DNA from: Jannaschia sp. M317
GTDB lineage: Bacteria > Pseudomonadota > Alphaproteobacteria > Rhodobacterales > Rhodobacteraceae
DNA: 64,000 nt
Direction: 5' to 3'
Assembly (NCBI RefSeq): GCF_025141175.1
Contig: NZ_CP081155.1
Coordinates: 530,001 to 594,000, forward strand
Shown here: positions 55,339 to 64,000 of the stretch, piece after piece
Position numbering within the stretch: the stretch's first letter is position 1
Layout of the letters: each line of letters starts with the position of its first letter
Made by a program: the position numbers and the translations under genes
Notes under the pieces: generated by a model
The model's input: only the letters and a program-made list of their open reading frames with translations
Told to the model about the DNA's origin: nothing
The model's database searches: none

Positions 55339-57600
55339 TCAGCCTCCGACCCTGCAGGCCGCCAGCAGCGCCATGTTCAGGATGTCGCTGGCCGTCGACC
55401 CGGTCGAGGCGATCTGAACCGGCCGATCCACCCCCGTCAGGATCGGACCAATTACCGTGGCCCCCGCCATTTCCTGCATCAACTTGACCGAGATACTGGC
55501 CGAGTGTCTTGCCGGAACCACCAGAACATTGGCCGGGCCGGTCAGGCGCGAGAACGGATAATGCGCCGCCACGTCCGGGTTCAGGGCCACATCGACGGTC
55601 ATCTCGCCTTCGTATTCGAAATCGGCTCCCCGTTCCTCCAGGACTCTGGGGGCCAGATGCATCTTGGTCGCGCGTTCACTGACCGGATAGCCAAAGGTGG
55701 AAAAGCTGACGAAGGCCACGCGCGGCTCCATCCCCAGACCGCGCGCCACGCGGGCACCCGCCTCGGCGATGGTGGCCAGATCCTCTTCCTCGGGCCATTC
55801 GTGGACCAGGGTATCGCCCATCAGGACGATCCGACCCCGGTGCAGCAGGGCCGTGATGCCGACCGCCTCGGCGTTGTTCTGAATGTCGAAGACATGGCTC
55901 AGCAGGCGGATCGCATGGGCCGATTTGCGCGTGGCACCGGTGACCAGGCCGTCACCGTGGTCATGGGCCAGCATCAGCGCCGCAAACACATGCCGGTCGC
56001 GCGTGGCCAACCGATGCACATCCTGCGCGTCGTAGCCCTGCCGCTGCAGGCGCGCATAGAGAAACTCCTTGTAGGCGTCCAAATGCCGGGTGTTGGCGGC
56101 GTTCACGACCTCCAGCTCGCGCACGGCATCGCCAAGGCCTGCGGCCTCCAGCTTTTCGCGCACATCGTCGGGGCGCCCCACGACCAGCGCCTTGCCGTAT
56201 CCGTTGCGTTGATAGGCCACGGCGGCGCGCAACACGCGGGGGTCGTCGCCCTCGGCAAAGATCATGCGGGCCTGCGCCTGTCGGGACCGGCTGCTCAGCC
56301 CCTGAAGGATCGATGCGGTCGGGTCCATCCGCGCGGCCAGCGCGTTGGCATAACCCTCCATATCGACGATCGGGCGGCGCGCGACACCGGTGTCCATGCC
56401 CGCGCGGGCCACGGCGGGCGGGATTACGTGAATCAGGCGCGGATCAAAAGGCGTGGGGATGATGTAGTCGCGCCCAAAGGTCAGCTTGCGGCCATAGGCC
56501 ATGGCGACCTCATCTGGCACATCCTCCCGGGCGAGTTCGGCCAAGGCCTCGGCACAGGCGATCTTCATCTCGTCGTTGATGGCGCGGGCATGAATGTCGA
56601 GCGCGCCCCGGAACAGATAGGGAAAGCCCAGGACGTTGTTCACCTGGTTCGGATAGTCTGACCGCCCTGTGGCGACGATGGCATCGGCCCGGACCTCATG
56701 CGCCTCCTCCGGGGTGATCTCCGGGTCGGGGTTGGCCATGGCAAAGATGACGGGGTTTTCCGCCATTTTCGACACCATCTCGGGCGTGACGGCCCCCTTG
56801 GCCGAAACGCCAAGAAAGACATCGCAGCCGTCCATCGCCTCGTCCAGCGTGCGCAGCTTGGTGGCGACGGCATGGGCCGACTTCCACTGGTTCATCCCCT
56901 CGGTGCGGCCCTGATAGATGACGCCCTTGGTGTCGCACATGATGCAGTTCTCGTGCCGCGCGCCCATGGATTTCAGCAGCTCCAGACAGGCGATCCCCGC
57001 CGCACCCGCGCCGTTCAGCACGATCTTGACGTCCTCGATCCGCTTGCCCGACAGGTGCAGCGCGTTGATCAGGCCCGCTGCACAGATCACCGCCGTGCCA
57101 TGCTGGTCGTCATGAAAGACGGGGATGTCCATCTCTTCCTTAAGACGGCTTTCGATCATGAAGCATTCAGGGGCCTTGATGTCCTCCAGGTTGATGCCAC
57201 CGAACGACGGCCCCATCAGCTTCACCGCGGCGACAAAGGCGTCGACCTCTTCGGTGTCCAGCTCGATGTCGATGGAATTGACGTCGGCAAAGCGTTTGAA
57301 CAGAACCGCCTTGCCCTCCATCACCGGTTTGGAGGCCAGCGCGCCCAGGTTTCCCAACCCCAGAACGGCAGTTCCGTTCGAGATGACGGCCACCAGATTG
57401 CCCTTGGTCGTGTAGTCATAGGCAAGGCTGGGATCTTCGGCGATCCGTTCGCAAGGCACGGCCACGCCCGGCGAATAGGCCAGCGACAGGTCGCGCTGCG
57501 TGGCCATCGCGGTCGAGGCGTTGATCTCGATCTTTCCGGGCCGAGGCTCCAGGTGATAGGCAAGCGCCTCTGCGTTGGTGATCTTGGTGCGTCCGGCCAT
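55339..57600 (-). CDS. maeB: NADP-dependent malic enzyme with phosphotransacetylase-like C-terminus
   Basis: 753 residues from ATG 57600, with GGGAGGAACGAC upstream. The N-terminal malic domain includes LSLAYSPGVAVPCERIAED, FHDDQHGTAVICAAGL and VLNGAGAAGIACLELL for NADP. After about residue 430 a PTA-like domain follows, with RMIFAEGDDPRVLRAA. This two-domain architecture is MaeB. It converts malate to pyruvate and carbon dioxide with NADPH formation. The NADPH could serve PHB synthesis, fitting the esterase next to it. Confidence 0.96.
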   Translation of the reverse strand: MAGRTKITNAEALAYHLEPRPGKIEINASTAMATQRDLSLAYSPGVAVPCERIAEDPSLAYDYTTKGNLVAVISNGTAVLGLGNLGALASKPVMEGKAVLFKRFADVNSIDIELDTEEVDAFVAAVKLMGPSFGGINLEDIKAPECFMIESRLKEEMDIPVFHDDQHGTAVICAAGLINALHLSGKRIEDVKIVLNGAGAAGIACLELLKSMGARHENCIMCDTKGVIYQGRTEGMNQWKSAHAVATKLRTLDEAMDGCDVFLGVSAKGAVTPEMVSKMAENPVIFAMANPDPEITPEEAHEVRADAIVATGRSDYPNQVNNVLGFPYLFRGALDIHARAINDEMKIACAEALAELAREDVPDEVAMAYGRKLTFGRDYIIPTPFDPRLIHVIPPAVARAGMDTGVARRPIVDMEGYANALAARMDPTASILQGLSSRSRQAQARMIFAEGDDPRVLRAAVAYQRNGYGKALVVGRPDDVREKLEAAGLGDAVRELEVVNAANTRHLDAYKEFLYARLQRQGYDAQDVHRLATRDRHVFAALMLAHDHGDGLVTGATRKSAHAIRLLSHVFDIQNNAEAVGITALLHRGRIVLMGDTLVHEWPEEEDLATIAEAGARVARGLGMEPRVAFVSFSTFGYPVSERATKMHLAPRVLEERGADFEYEGEMTVDVALNPDVAAHYPFSRLTGPANVLVVPARHSASISVKLMQEMAGATVIGPILTGVDRPVQIASTGSTASDILNMALLAACRVGG

Positions 57601-57681
57601 GTCGTTCCTCCCGTTGTTCGGATGGTGTAGCGGACGGAAACCGCTGCGGGTAGGTTGCTCGTGGCTCAACGGGGGGCGCAA

Positions 57682-60282
57682 ATGTCAGTCACGCCGATGA
57701 TGGCGCAATTTCTGGAGATCAAGGCAGAGGCGCCGGACGCCCTGCTGTTCTACCGGATGGGCGATTTCTACGAGCTGTTCTTTGATGACGCGGTGGCGGC
57801 CTCGGCGGCGCTGGACATTACGTTGACCAAACGCGGCAAGCACCTGGGCGAAGATATCTCCATGTGCGGCGTGCCGGTGCATGCCGCCGAAAATTATCTG
57901 ATGACCCTGATCCGCAAAGGGTTTCGCGTGGCCGTCGCGGAGCAGTTGGAGCCACCGGAAGAGGCCAAGAAGCGCGGCTCCAAATCCGTGGTGAAGCGCG
58001 GCATCGTGCGCCTGGTGACGCCCGGTACCCTGACCGAAGACACGCTGCTGGACGCGCGCGCGCACAACTACCTGGCCGCCTACGCCGAGGTGCGGGGGCA
58101 GGGGGCGCTGGCCTGGGCCGACATCTCTACGGGGGCGTTTCACGTGTGTCGCTGCCCGCGTGTTCGTCTGGGGCCCGATCTGGCGCGGTTGGGCGTGCGC
58201 GAGGTGGTCCTGATTGAAGGATCGGACGTTGTCCCGGTGGTCGAGGATCTGGGTGCCGCCGCGACGCCGCTAGGGGCCAGCGCCTTTGACAGTGCCTCGG
58301 CAGAGGGGCGGTTGAAGGAGCTGTTCGACGTCGGGTCGCTGGATGCTTTCGGCACATTCGATCGGGCCGAACTGGGGGCCATGGGGGCCCTGATCGAATA
58401 CGTGGAGATCACGCAGCGCGGCAAGCTGCCCCTGATGCGCGCGCCCCGGCAAGAGATGTCGGGCGAGTTGATGACCATCGACGCTGCGACCCGTCGCAAC
58501 CTGGAGCTGACGCGCGGCAGCGGGGGCGGGCGCGACGGCTCGTTGCTTTGGGCAATTGACCGCACGGTGACGGCGGGCGGCGGGCGCCTGTTGGAGCAGC
58601 GACTGGCCGCCCCGTCCGCCCGCGTCGATGTGATCACGTCGCGTCTGGATGCAGTCGATTGGGCCGTGCGCAACGATGCCTTGTCGGGGCAGATGCGGGA
58701 CGCACTGCGACGGGCCCCGGATATGGATCGAGCGCTGTCACGGCTTTCGCTTGATCGGGGCGGGCCGCGTGACCTGGCTGCGATCCGTGGCGGGTTGGAG
58801 GCGGGGATTCGTCTCTATCAAAGGCTTTCAGAGACGGATTTGCCGCTCAAGGTATCCGATCTGGTGGGGCAGAAAGAATTGCTGGACCTGCTGGACGCGG
58901 CCTTGGTCGCAGAGCCGCCCTTGATGCTGCGCGACGGCGGTTTGGTCGCCCCTGGCTATGATACCGACCTGGACGAAGCGCGGAACCTGCGCGACGAGGG
59001 TCGCGGCGTGATCGCTGCCATGCAGGCGGACTTCGTGTCCCGCACGGGCATCTCGTCTCTGAAGATCAAGCACAACAACGTGCTTGGCTATTTTGTCGAA
59101 ACCACCGCTGTCCATGCCGACAAGATGCGCGCCGACGACCATTTCATCCATCGGCAGACGACGGCCAATCAGGTCCGGTTCACGACCGTCGACCTGTCCG
59201 AGTTGGAAACCAGGATCCTGAACGCGCGCGCGCGCGCCCAATCGCGGGAGGAGGCGATTTTCACCGCGCTACGCGGGGCGATTCTGGTGGCATCGGACGC
59301 GATCTTTGCCGCCGCACGCATCCTTGCAGAGCTGGACCTGACAACCGCGCTGGCGGACCTGGCGCGGGGCGAGAACTGGTGCAAGCCCCGCGTGGACAAC
59401 AGCCGCGCCTTCGAGGTGACCGCAGGCCGGCACCCGGTGGTGGAGCGGGCGTTGAAACGCGACGGCGCGCCCTTTGTGGCCAACGACACCGCGTTGACCG
59501 CCAAAACCGGTGCCGCCATTCGCCTGCTGACCGGTCCGAACATGGCGGGTAAATCGACCTGGCTGCGGCAGAACGCGTTGATCGCGGTTCTGGCGCAGAT
59601 GGGTAGTTTCGTGCCGGCCGACACCGCGCATGTCGGGTTGGTAAGCCAGCTATTCAGCCGGGTCGGGGCGTCGGATGACCTGGCGCGGGGCCGGTCCACC
59701 TTTATGGTGGAAATGGTCGAAACGGCGGCGATCCTCAATCAGGCTGACAAACACGCGCTGGTGATCCTGGACGAGATCGGACGAGGAACCGCGACCTATG
59801 ACGGCCTGTCCATCGCCTGGGCCACGTTGGAGCATCTGCACGACGTGAACGGCTGCCGCGCCCTGTTCGCCACCCATTACCACGAATTGACCACCCTGGC
59901 CGCAAGGCTGACGGGCGTGGAAAACGCCACCGTGGCGGTGCGGGAATGGGAAGGTGACGTGATCTTCTTGCACGAGGTGCGCGATGGGGCCGCGGACCGA
60001 TCATATGGCGTGCAAGTCGCGAAACTGGCCGGCCTGCCAGAGGCGGTCGTTGCACGCGCGCGCGAGGTGCTGACGATGCTGGAGGAGTCGGAACGCGCGG
60101 GCGGCGGCAAGATCAAGGCGATGATCGACGACCTGCCGCTGTTCCGGACCGTCCCTGCGGCACCGGCCCCGTCAAAGGCGAGCCCCGTCGAAGACCGGCT
60201 TCGGGACGTGATGCCGGATTCGCTGAGCCCGCGCGAGGCGTTGGACCTGCTCTATGAGCTGAAGGGCCTGACCGGTCATTAA
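57682..60282 (+). CDS. mutS: DNA mismatch repair protein MutS
   Basis: 866 residues from ATG 57682; a TTG at 57655 is a less likely start. The mismatch-binding FYRMGDFYELF has the conserved Phe-x-Glu. The ATPase has GPNMAGKSTWLRQ, then LVILDEIGRGTATYDGLSIAWA. FATHYHELTTLA completes the core. The C-terminus retains the helix region LSPREALDLLYELKGL. It is divergent from maeB with an 81-base gap. A long inverted repeat follows the stop. Confidence 0.98.
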   Translation: MSVTPMMAQFLEIKAEAPDALLFYRMGDFYELFFDDAVAASAALDITLTKRGKHLGEDISMCGVPVHAAENYLMTLIRKGFRVAVAEQLEPPEEAKKRGSKSVVKRGIVRLVTPGTLTEDTLLDARAHNYLAAYAEVRGQGALAWADISTGAFHVCRCPRVRLGPDLARLGVREVVLIEGSDVVPVVEDLGAAATPLGASAFDSASAEGRLKELFDVGSLDAFGTFDRAELGAMGALIEYVEITQRGKLPLMRAPRQEMSGELMTIDAATRRNLELTRGSGGGRDGSLLWAIDRTVTAGGGRLLEQRLAAPSARVDVITSRLDAVDWAVRNDALSGQMRDALRRAPDMDRALSRLSLDRGGPRDLAAIRGGLEAGIRLYQRLSETDLPLKVSDLVGQKELLDLLDAALVAEPPLMLRDGGLVAPGYDTDLDEARNLRDEGRGVIAAMQADFVSRTGISSLKIKHNNVLGYFVETTAVHADKMRADDHFIHRQTTANQVRFTTVDLSELETRILNARARAQSREEAIFTALRGAILVASDAIFAAARILAELDLTTALADLARGENWCKPRVDNSRAFEVTAGRHPVVERALKRDGAPFVANDTALTAKTGAAIRLLTGPNMAGKSTWLRQNALIAVLAQMGSFVPADTAHVGLVSQLFSRVGASDDLARGRSTFMVEMVETAAILNQADKHALVILDEIGRGTATYDGLSIAWATLEHLHDVNGCRALFATHYHELTTLAARLTGVENATVAVREWEGDVIFLHEVRDGAADRSYGVQVAKLAGLPEAVVARAREVLTMLEESERAGGGKIKAMIDDLPLFRTVPAAPAPSKASPVEDRLRDVMPDSLSPREALDLLYELKGLTGH

Positions 60283-60292
60283 AGCGGAGGGC

Positions 60293-60351
60293 GGCGGCGT
60301 GAACCCCGCCCTACCACGCCCCGTAAGGCGTAGGGCGGGGTTCACGCCGCC
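60293..60351. repeat. Long inverted repeat between mutS and grpE
   Basis: Arms of 22 bases at 60293-60314 (beginning GGCGGCGTGAACCCCG) and 60330-60351 are perfect reverse complements around a 15-base loop that contains its own GCC/GGC pairing. It lies 10 bases after the mutS stop and 15 bases beyond the grpE stop on the other strand. It may serve as a two-way transcription end or be a REP-like repeat. Confidence 0.8.
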
Positions 60352-60366
60352 TGCGTCGACAATCGC

Positions 60367-60933
60367 CTAGCTGGCAGGTGTCGACGACACGCCGACCTGC
60401 GCCGGACGCAGCAGGCGATCGTGCAGCAGGAACCCTTCGGCGGCGACCTGAATGATCTCTCCGGCCTTGGTGCCGGGCAGGGGGGCCTCGAACATGGCCT
60501 GATGGACCTGTGGGTCGAATTTCTCGCCCAGTTCGGGCGAGATCAGCGTGATGCCGTGCTTGCCGAACACGCCGACCAACTCCTTCAGCGTCAGCTGAAT
60601 GCCTTCGATCACGCCGTCCTTGCCGTCGCCTGCCGCATCCAGGGCACGCCGCAGGTTATCGTAAACCGGCAACAGGTCCCGCGCCAGTTTGGAGCCGCCA
60701 TATTGCTCCGCCTCCTTGCGGTCGCGGGCGGCGCGTTTGCGCACGTTCTCGGCCTCGGCCAAGGACCGCATGAGACGGTCCCGCAGCTCATCGCGTTCTT
60801 CCACGATGGCATCCACATTGGCGCGGGCGTGGTCCTTCGGGCCGTCGCCCTCTTCCATCGCGGCGTCCAGGTCGAAGTCCTCTTCCAGGTCTTCGGGATC
60901 GTCGAGGAACGGATTTTCCTTCGGATCTGCCAT
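60367..60933 (-). CDS. grpE: Nucleotide exchange factor GrpE
   Basis: 188 residues. An acidic N-terminus with DDPEDLEEDFDLDAAME leads into a long coiled coil, then LLPVYDNLRRALDAAGD and FDPQVHQAMFEAPLPGTKAGEII of the beta domain. It releases ADP from DnaK. The gene follows hrcA by 15 bases on the minus strand; dnaK-dnaJ is 6 kb away on the other strand, so the chaperone set is split. Confidence 0.97.
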   Translation of the reverse strand: MADPKENPFLDDPEDLEEDFDLDAAMEEGDGPKDHARANVDAIVEERDELRDRLMRSLAEAENVRKRAARDRKEAEQYGGSKLARDLLPVYDNLRRALDAAGDGKDGVIEGIQLTLKELVGVFGKHGITLISPELGEKFDPQVHQAMFEAPLPGTKAGEIIQVAAEGFLLHDRLLRPAQVGVSSTPAS

Positions 60934-60948
60934 GCTTATCCTTCGTCT

Positions 60949-62013
60949 CTATCTTTGGGGGCCGGACAGCATCCGTCCGACCAGCTGGGCTGTGTAATCG
61001 ACGATCGGAACGATCCGACCATAGTTCAGGCGGGTGGGGCCGATCACGCCGACCGCGCCCACGATTTTTCGATCCGCGTTCATATAGGGGGAAACCACCA
61101 GAGAGGAACCGGAAAGTGAGAAGAGTTTGTTCTCGGACCCGATGAAGATCCGCACACCTTCGCCCTGTTCGGCCAGCGACAGGAATTCCGTGATGTCCCG
61201 CTTGCGTTCCAGATCGTCGAACAGGCTGCGTATCCGGTCCAGGTCGGCGGGATCGGCACCTTCGTCCAGCAGATTGGCACGGCCCCGCACGATCAGCCGT
61301 TCGCCCCGCTCGCCCTCGCTTTCCCAGGCGGCCAGACCCTGTTCGATCAGATCATGGGCCAGCACATCGATTTCCTGACGCCGGGCGTCGACCTCGGCGG
61401 TCATCAGATGGTGCAGGTCGGAAATAGTCCGGCCTTCGATCATCGCATTCAGGAAATTCGCGGCCTCGCGCATGGACGACGGGGTCTGGCCCGGGGGTGG
61501 GACGAAGACGCGATTTTCCACGTGGCCATCGCCAAAGACCAACACGACCAAGGCGCGGTCGGGGGCAAGGCTGACGAACTCGATATGCTTGATCGGGGCC
61601 TCGTGTTTGGGCGCAAGTACAAGAGAGGCCCCCTTGGTGATACCGGACAAGGCGTTGCCGACCCGGTCCATCAACCCGCTGACATCCGCCTCGGAGGATC
61701 CGACCGAGGCTTCGATCTTGTCGCGATCCTCGTCGCCCAGCTGTGCCTCCAGCAGGCCATCGACGAACATGCGCAGACCCGCCTGGGTCGGGATACGACC
61801 CGCCGAGATGTGCGGTGCCTGGATCAGGCCCAGAAACTCCAGATCCTGCATGACATTGCGCACGGTCGCGGCGGACACCTGTTCCGACAGGGTCCGGGTC
61901 AACGTGCGGCTGCCGACCGGTTCGCCATTGCCGAGATAACCCTCGACGACGCGGCGGAACACCTCGCGCGAGCGGTCGTTCATCTCGGACAGGATTTGGG
62001 CATTGTCTGACAT
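60949..62013 (-). CDS. hrcA: Heat-inducible transcription repressor HrcA
   Basis: 354 residues. The winged-helix N-terminus has LGNGEPVGSRTLTRTLSEQVSAATVRNVMQDLEFLGLIQAPHIS, and the C-terminus GAVGVIGPTRLNYGRIVPIVDYTAQ is diagnostic. HrcA represses chaperone genes through CIRCE elements. I found no obvious CIRCE before dnaK or hrcA here, so its main target may be groESL elsewhere. It leads the hrcA-grpE unit, divergent from rph. Confidence 0.96.
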   Translation of the reverse strand: MSDNAQILSEMNDRSREVFRRVVEGYLGNGEPVGSRTLTRTLSEQVSAATVRNVMQDLEFLGLIQAPHISAGRIPTQAGLRMFVDGLLEAQLGDEDRDKIEASVGSSEADVSGLMDRVGNALSGITKGASLVLAPKHEAPIKHIEFVSLAPDRALVVLVFGDGHVENRVFVPPPGQTPSSMREAANFLNAMIEGRTISDLHHLMTAEVDARRQEIDVLAHDLIEQGLAAWESEGERGERLIVRGRANLLDEGADPADLDRIRSLFDDLERKRDITEFLSLAEQGEGVRIFIGSENKLFSLSGSSLVVSPYMNADRKIVGAVGVIGPTRLNYGRIVPIVDYTAQLVGRMLSGPQR

Positions 62014-62142
62014 GGCATCCTCGGACGGGGCGGATGGGATTTATTCATCCCTGTGCACAGGGTCAATCACCCGCATTCACGCAAGGCTTGCACGTAGAGC
62101 GGGCAAGGGCCAGAACCCCGGCACAACAACTAAGGACATTCC

Positions 62143-62856
62143 ATGAGACCTTCCGGCAGAGCCCTGGACCAGATGCGCGACATTTCCATCGAGGTGGGCG
62201 TCACGATGCATGCCGAAGGGTCCTGCATGATCCGCTGCGGCAATACTCACGTGCTGTGCACCGCATCGCTGGAACCGCGCGTGCCGCCGTTTTTGCGCAA
62301 CACCGGGCAGGGCTGGGTCACGGCAGAGTACGGCATGCTGCCGCGGGCCACGACATCGCGCATGCGTCGGGAATCTGCGGCTGGCAAACAATCGGGCAGG
62401 ACCCAGGAAATCCAACGGCTGATCGGGCGGTCCCTGCGCGCGGGGATCGACCGTCAGGCCCTGGGCGAACGGCAGATCACCGTCGATTGCGACGTGATCC
62501 AGGCCGACGGCGGCACCCGCTGCGCCTCGATCACCGGGGGGTGGGTTGCGCTGCGGCTGGCCGTGAACAAGTTGATGGCCGCCGGCGAGATCGTGACCGA
62601 CCCGATCATCGATCACGTCGCCGCCGTGTCCTGTGGTATCTACGCTGGGCAATCGGTTCTGGATCTCGACTACCCCGAAGACAGCGAGGCCGGGACCGAC
62701 GGCAATTTCGTCATGACCGGATCGGGTCAGATGATCGAGTTGCAGGCCAGCGCCGAGGGCGCGACCTTTTCCCGTGATCAGTTCGGCGAATTGATGGCCC
62801 TGGCCGACAAGGGCGTCGCGGAACTTGTGGCAGCACAGAAGGCAGCCGTCGCATGA
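62143..62856 (+). CDS. rph: Ribonuclease PH
   Basis: 237 residues. [19 protein letters not shown] at the start and the phosphate-binding blocks [15 protein letters not shown] and [15 protein letters not shown] are characteristic; [19 protein letters not shown] follows. It trims tRNA 3' ends by phosphorolysis. The AAGGACATTCC region precedes the ATG. Its stop overlaps the rdgB start by four bases. Confidence 0.97.
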   Translation: MRPSGRALDQMRDISIEVGVTMHAEGSCMIRCGNTHVLCTASLEPRVPPFLRNTGQGWVTAEYGMLPRATTSRMRRESAAGKQSGRTQEIQRLIGRSLRAGIDRQALGERQITVDCDVIQADGGTRCASITGGWVALRLAVNKLMAAGEIVTDPIIDHVAAVSCGIYAGQSVLDLDYPEDSEAGTDGNFVMTGSGQMIELQASAEGATFSRDQFGELMALADKGVAELVAAQKAAVA

Positions 62857-63464
62857 AACCGCTGGGCGACACCTTGCTGATCGCCACGCACAACGCGGGC
62901 AAGCTGGAGGAGTTCGCCCAGCTGTTCGCGCCGCGTGGCATCACCTGCAAATCGAACGCAGATTTCAACCTGCCGGAACCGGAGGAGACCGAGAACACGT
63001 TCCTCGGCAACGCGCGCATCAAGGCGCGTGCCGCCGTCGCCGCGACAGGGTTGCCTGCCCTGGCGGACGATTCCGGGATCGAGATTGACGGCCTGAACGG
63101 GCGCCCCGGCGTTCATACCGCCGATTGGGCCGAAACCCCCGGTGGCCGCGATTTTGGCCTGGCGATGAGCCGGGCGCATCGCGAGCTGATCGAAGCAGGG
63201 GCACCACGTCCCTGGACGGCACGGTTTCGCGCGACCCTGGTGATGCTTTGGCCCGATGGGCACGAAGCCGTGTTCGAGGGGCGCGCAGAGGGCACGTTGA
63301 CCTGGCCGATCCGGGGCGCAACCGGCCATGGATATGACCCGATGTTCGTGCCAGACGGGCAACGTCTGACCTTTGCCGAAATGACCGCAGAGGCCAAGAA
63401 CGCCATGTCTCATCGTGCGGACGCACTGCGTAAGTTGATCCATGCGTTGGAGACGGAGACATGA
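62853..63464 (+). CDS. rdgB: XTP/dITP pyrophosphatase (RdgB/HAM1)
   Basis: 203 residues. [50 protein letters not shown] and [20 protein letters not shown] are the standard blocks. It removes non-canonical purine nucleotides from the pool. Overlaps both neighbours by four bases, so translation is coupled along rph-rdgB-ridA. Confidence 0.96.
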   Translation: MKPLGDTLLIATHNAGKLEEFAQLFAPRGITCKSNADFNLPEPEETENTFLGNARIKARAAVAATGLPALADDSGIEIDGLNGRPGVHTADWAETPGGRDFGLAMSRAHRELIEAGAPRPWTARFRATLVMLWPDGHEAVFEGRAEGTLTWPIRGATGHGYDPMFVPDGQRLTFAEMTAEAKNAMSHRADALRKLIHALETET

Positions 63465-63844
63465 GCCGGCGCCTGATTTCCACCGGCTCACCGTTCGAGG
63501 CATCCATCGGATATTCCCGCGCCGTGGTGCAGGGGGACTGGTGCTTTGTCTCCGGGATCACGGGCTACGACTATGCAACGATGAAAATGCCAGACGGCAT
63601 CGCGGCGCAGGCACGCAATTGTTTCACGACGCTCGATGGCGTTCTGGAGCAAGGGGGTTTCACGTTGAACGACGTCGTCCGCGTCACCCATTATGTCACG
63701 GATCGGGCTTTGGTCGATACACTTACGCCTGTGTTAGGGTCTTGTCTGGGGTCGGTCCGTCCCGCCGCCACCATGGTGATCGCGGACCTGATGAAGCCCG
63801 AAATGCTGTATGAGTTGGAGGTCACGGCCTTCAGGGGGACGTGA
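63461..63844 (+). CDS. RidA/YjgF-family protein
   Basis: 127 residues. GDWCFVSGITGYDYATMKMP, ARNCFTTLDGVLEQGGFTLNDVVRVTHYVTD and RPAATMVIADLMKPEMLYELEV follow the family. The usual imine-hydrolysing Arg is present in SVRPAATMV. Members deaminate reactive enamines and imines formed by PLP enzymes such as serine dehydratases, and sdaA-type enzymes do occur in this genome, although that one is iron-sulfur type. Coupled to rdgB and hemW by overlaps. Confidence 0.9.
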   Translation: MSRRLISTGSPFEASIGYSRAVVQGDWCFVSGITGYDYATMKMPDGIAAQARNCFTTLDGVLEQGGFTLNDVVRVTHYVTDRALVDTLTPVLGSCLGSVRPAATMVIADLMKPEMLYELEVTAFRGT

Positions 63845-64000
63845 TGGAGAATTGGCAGCGGGGCGGCTTTGGAATTTATGTCCATTGGCCATTTTGTGCT
63901 GCGAAATGTCCCTATTGCGACTTTAACAGTCATGTCGTGTCCCACGTGGATCAGGCCCGTTGGCTGCGCGCTTTTGAGGCCGAACTGTCGTACTGGGCGG
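63844..64000 (+). CDS. hemW: Radical SAM heme chaperone HemW (partial, N-terminus)
   Basis: 52 residues are visible from ATG 63844 before the window ends. GGFGIYVHWPFCAAKCPYC contains the radical-SAM CxxxCxxC motif, and DFNSHVV follows. This start is typical of HemW (formerly HemN-like). Gene order rph-rdgB-hemW is common in alphaproteobacteria and supports the call. The ATG overlaps the RidA stop by one base. Confidence 0.93.
   Translation, partial: MENWQRGGFGIYVHWPFCAAKCPYCDFNSHVVSHVDQARWLRAFEAELSYWA

Noticed and set aside
62014..62142. Possible CIRCE element before hrcA
   Set aside because: No TTAGCACTC-N9-GAGTGCTAA-like sequence was seen on either strand.

Overview
The window looks like a stretch of core chromosome from a GC-rich alphaproteobacterium of the order Rhodobacterales (Roseobacter/Rhodobacter type). 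The reasons are the CcrM methyltransferase, a long-form HPF next to ptsN, the lptC-lptA-lptB cluster beside an RNase D-like gene, TRAP transporters including a TAXI binding protein, RTX-type sequence, and an NDUFA9-like complex I factor. I see no insertion sequence, phage module, CRISPR array or integrase. This assignment is inference from gene content; no 16S gene is present.

Layout. 1-4.1 kb: the end of an ABC import operon (permease end, a 62-residue membrane protein, two MalK-type ATPases) fused in one transcription unit with a one-chain dihydroxyacetone kinase, suggesting uptake and phosphorylation of a short polyol or ketose. 4.1-7.2 kb: a lytic transglycosylase lipoprotein, an LpxL-type acyltransferase and L-serine dehydratase. 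7.2-9.9 kb: a small secreted protein, a LacI-type regulator with a likely operator, an RTX C-terminal remnant and tRNA-Arg(CCU). 9.9-15.9 kb: a GMC oxidoreductase divergent from a DctP-DctQ-DctM TRAP operon with an IclR regulator. 15.9-18 kb: a TAXI binding protein paired with a membrane-anchored protein whose C-terminus resembles an OmpR-type winged helix, the most unusual arrangement here. 18-19.3 kb: tandem secreted His-rich paralogues.

19.3-27 kb: rnhB, ccrM, two L,D-transpeptidases around a CAP-domain lipoprotein, a nucleotide-sugar-epimerase-like protein, queG, a GST-fold (possibly FzlA-like) protein and mtgA. 27-34 kb: gltB and gltD on the minus strand with an unrelated alpha/beta-hydrolase gene between them. 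34-37.5 kb: uppP, a MATE exporter and the NDUFA9-like gene. 37.6-41.6 kb: two back-to-back palindromes, tRNA-Leu(CAG), RNase D, lptC-lptA-lptB, hpf and ptsN, without the rpoN gene often found between lptB and hpf.

41.6-49.6 kb is a surface-glycan district: a two-module sulfotransferase-like protein, a GT14-like transferase, two paralogous GT2-like transferases, galU, cysQ and an ABC-2 polysaccharide-export-type permease without an adjacent ATPase. CysQ would fit sulfotransferase use of PAPS by removing PAP. 49.6-57.6 kb: an SH3b protein, alkB, dnaK-dnaJ with a heat-shock-like promoter, a PHB-depolymerase-like esterase preceded by a large inverted repeat resembling PhaR sites, and the malic enzyme maeB. 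57.7-64 kb: mutS, a long inverted repeat, grpE and hrcA on the minus strand, and an rph-rdgB-ridA-hemW operon running off the window end. All family calls are made by eye from motifs; no database search was run.
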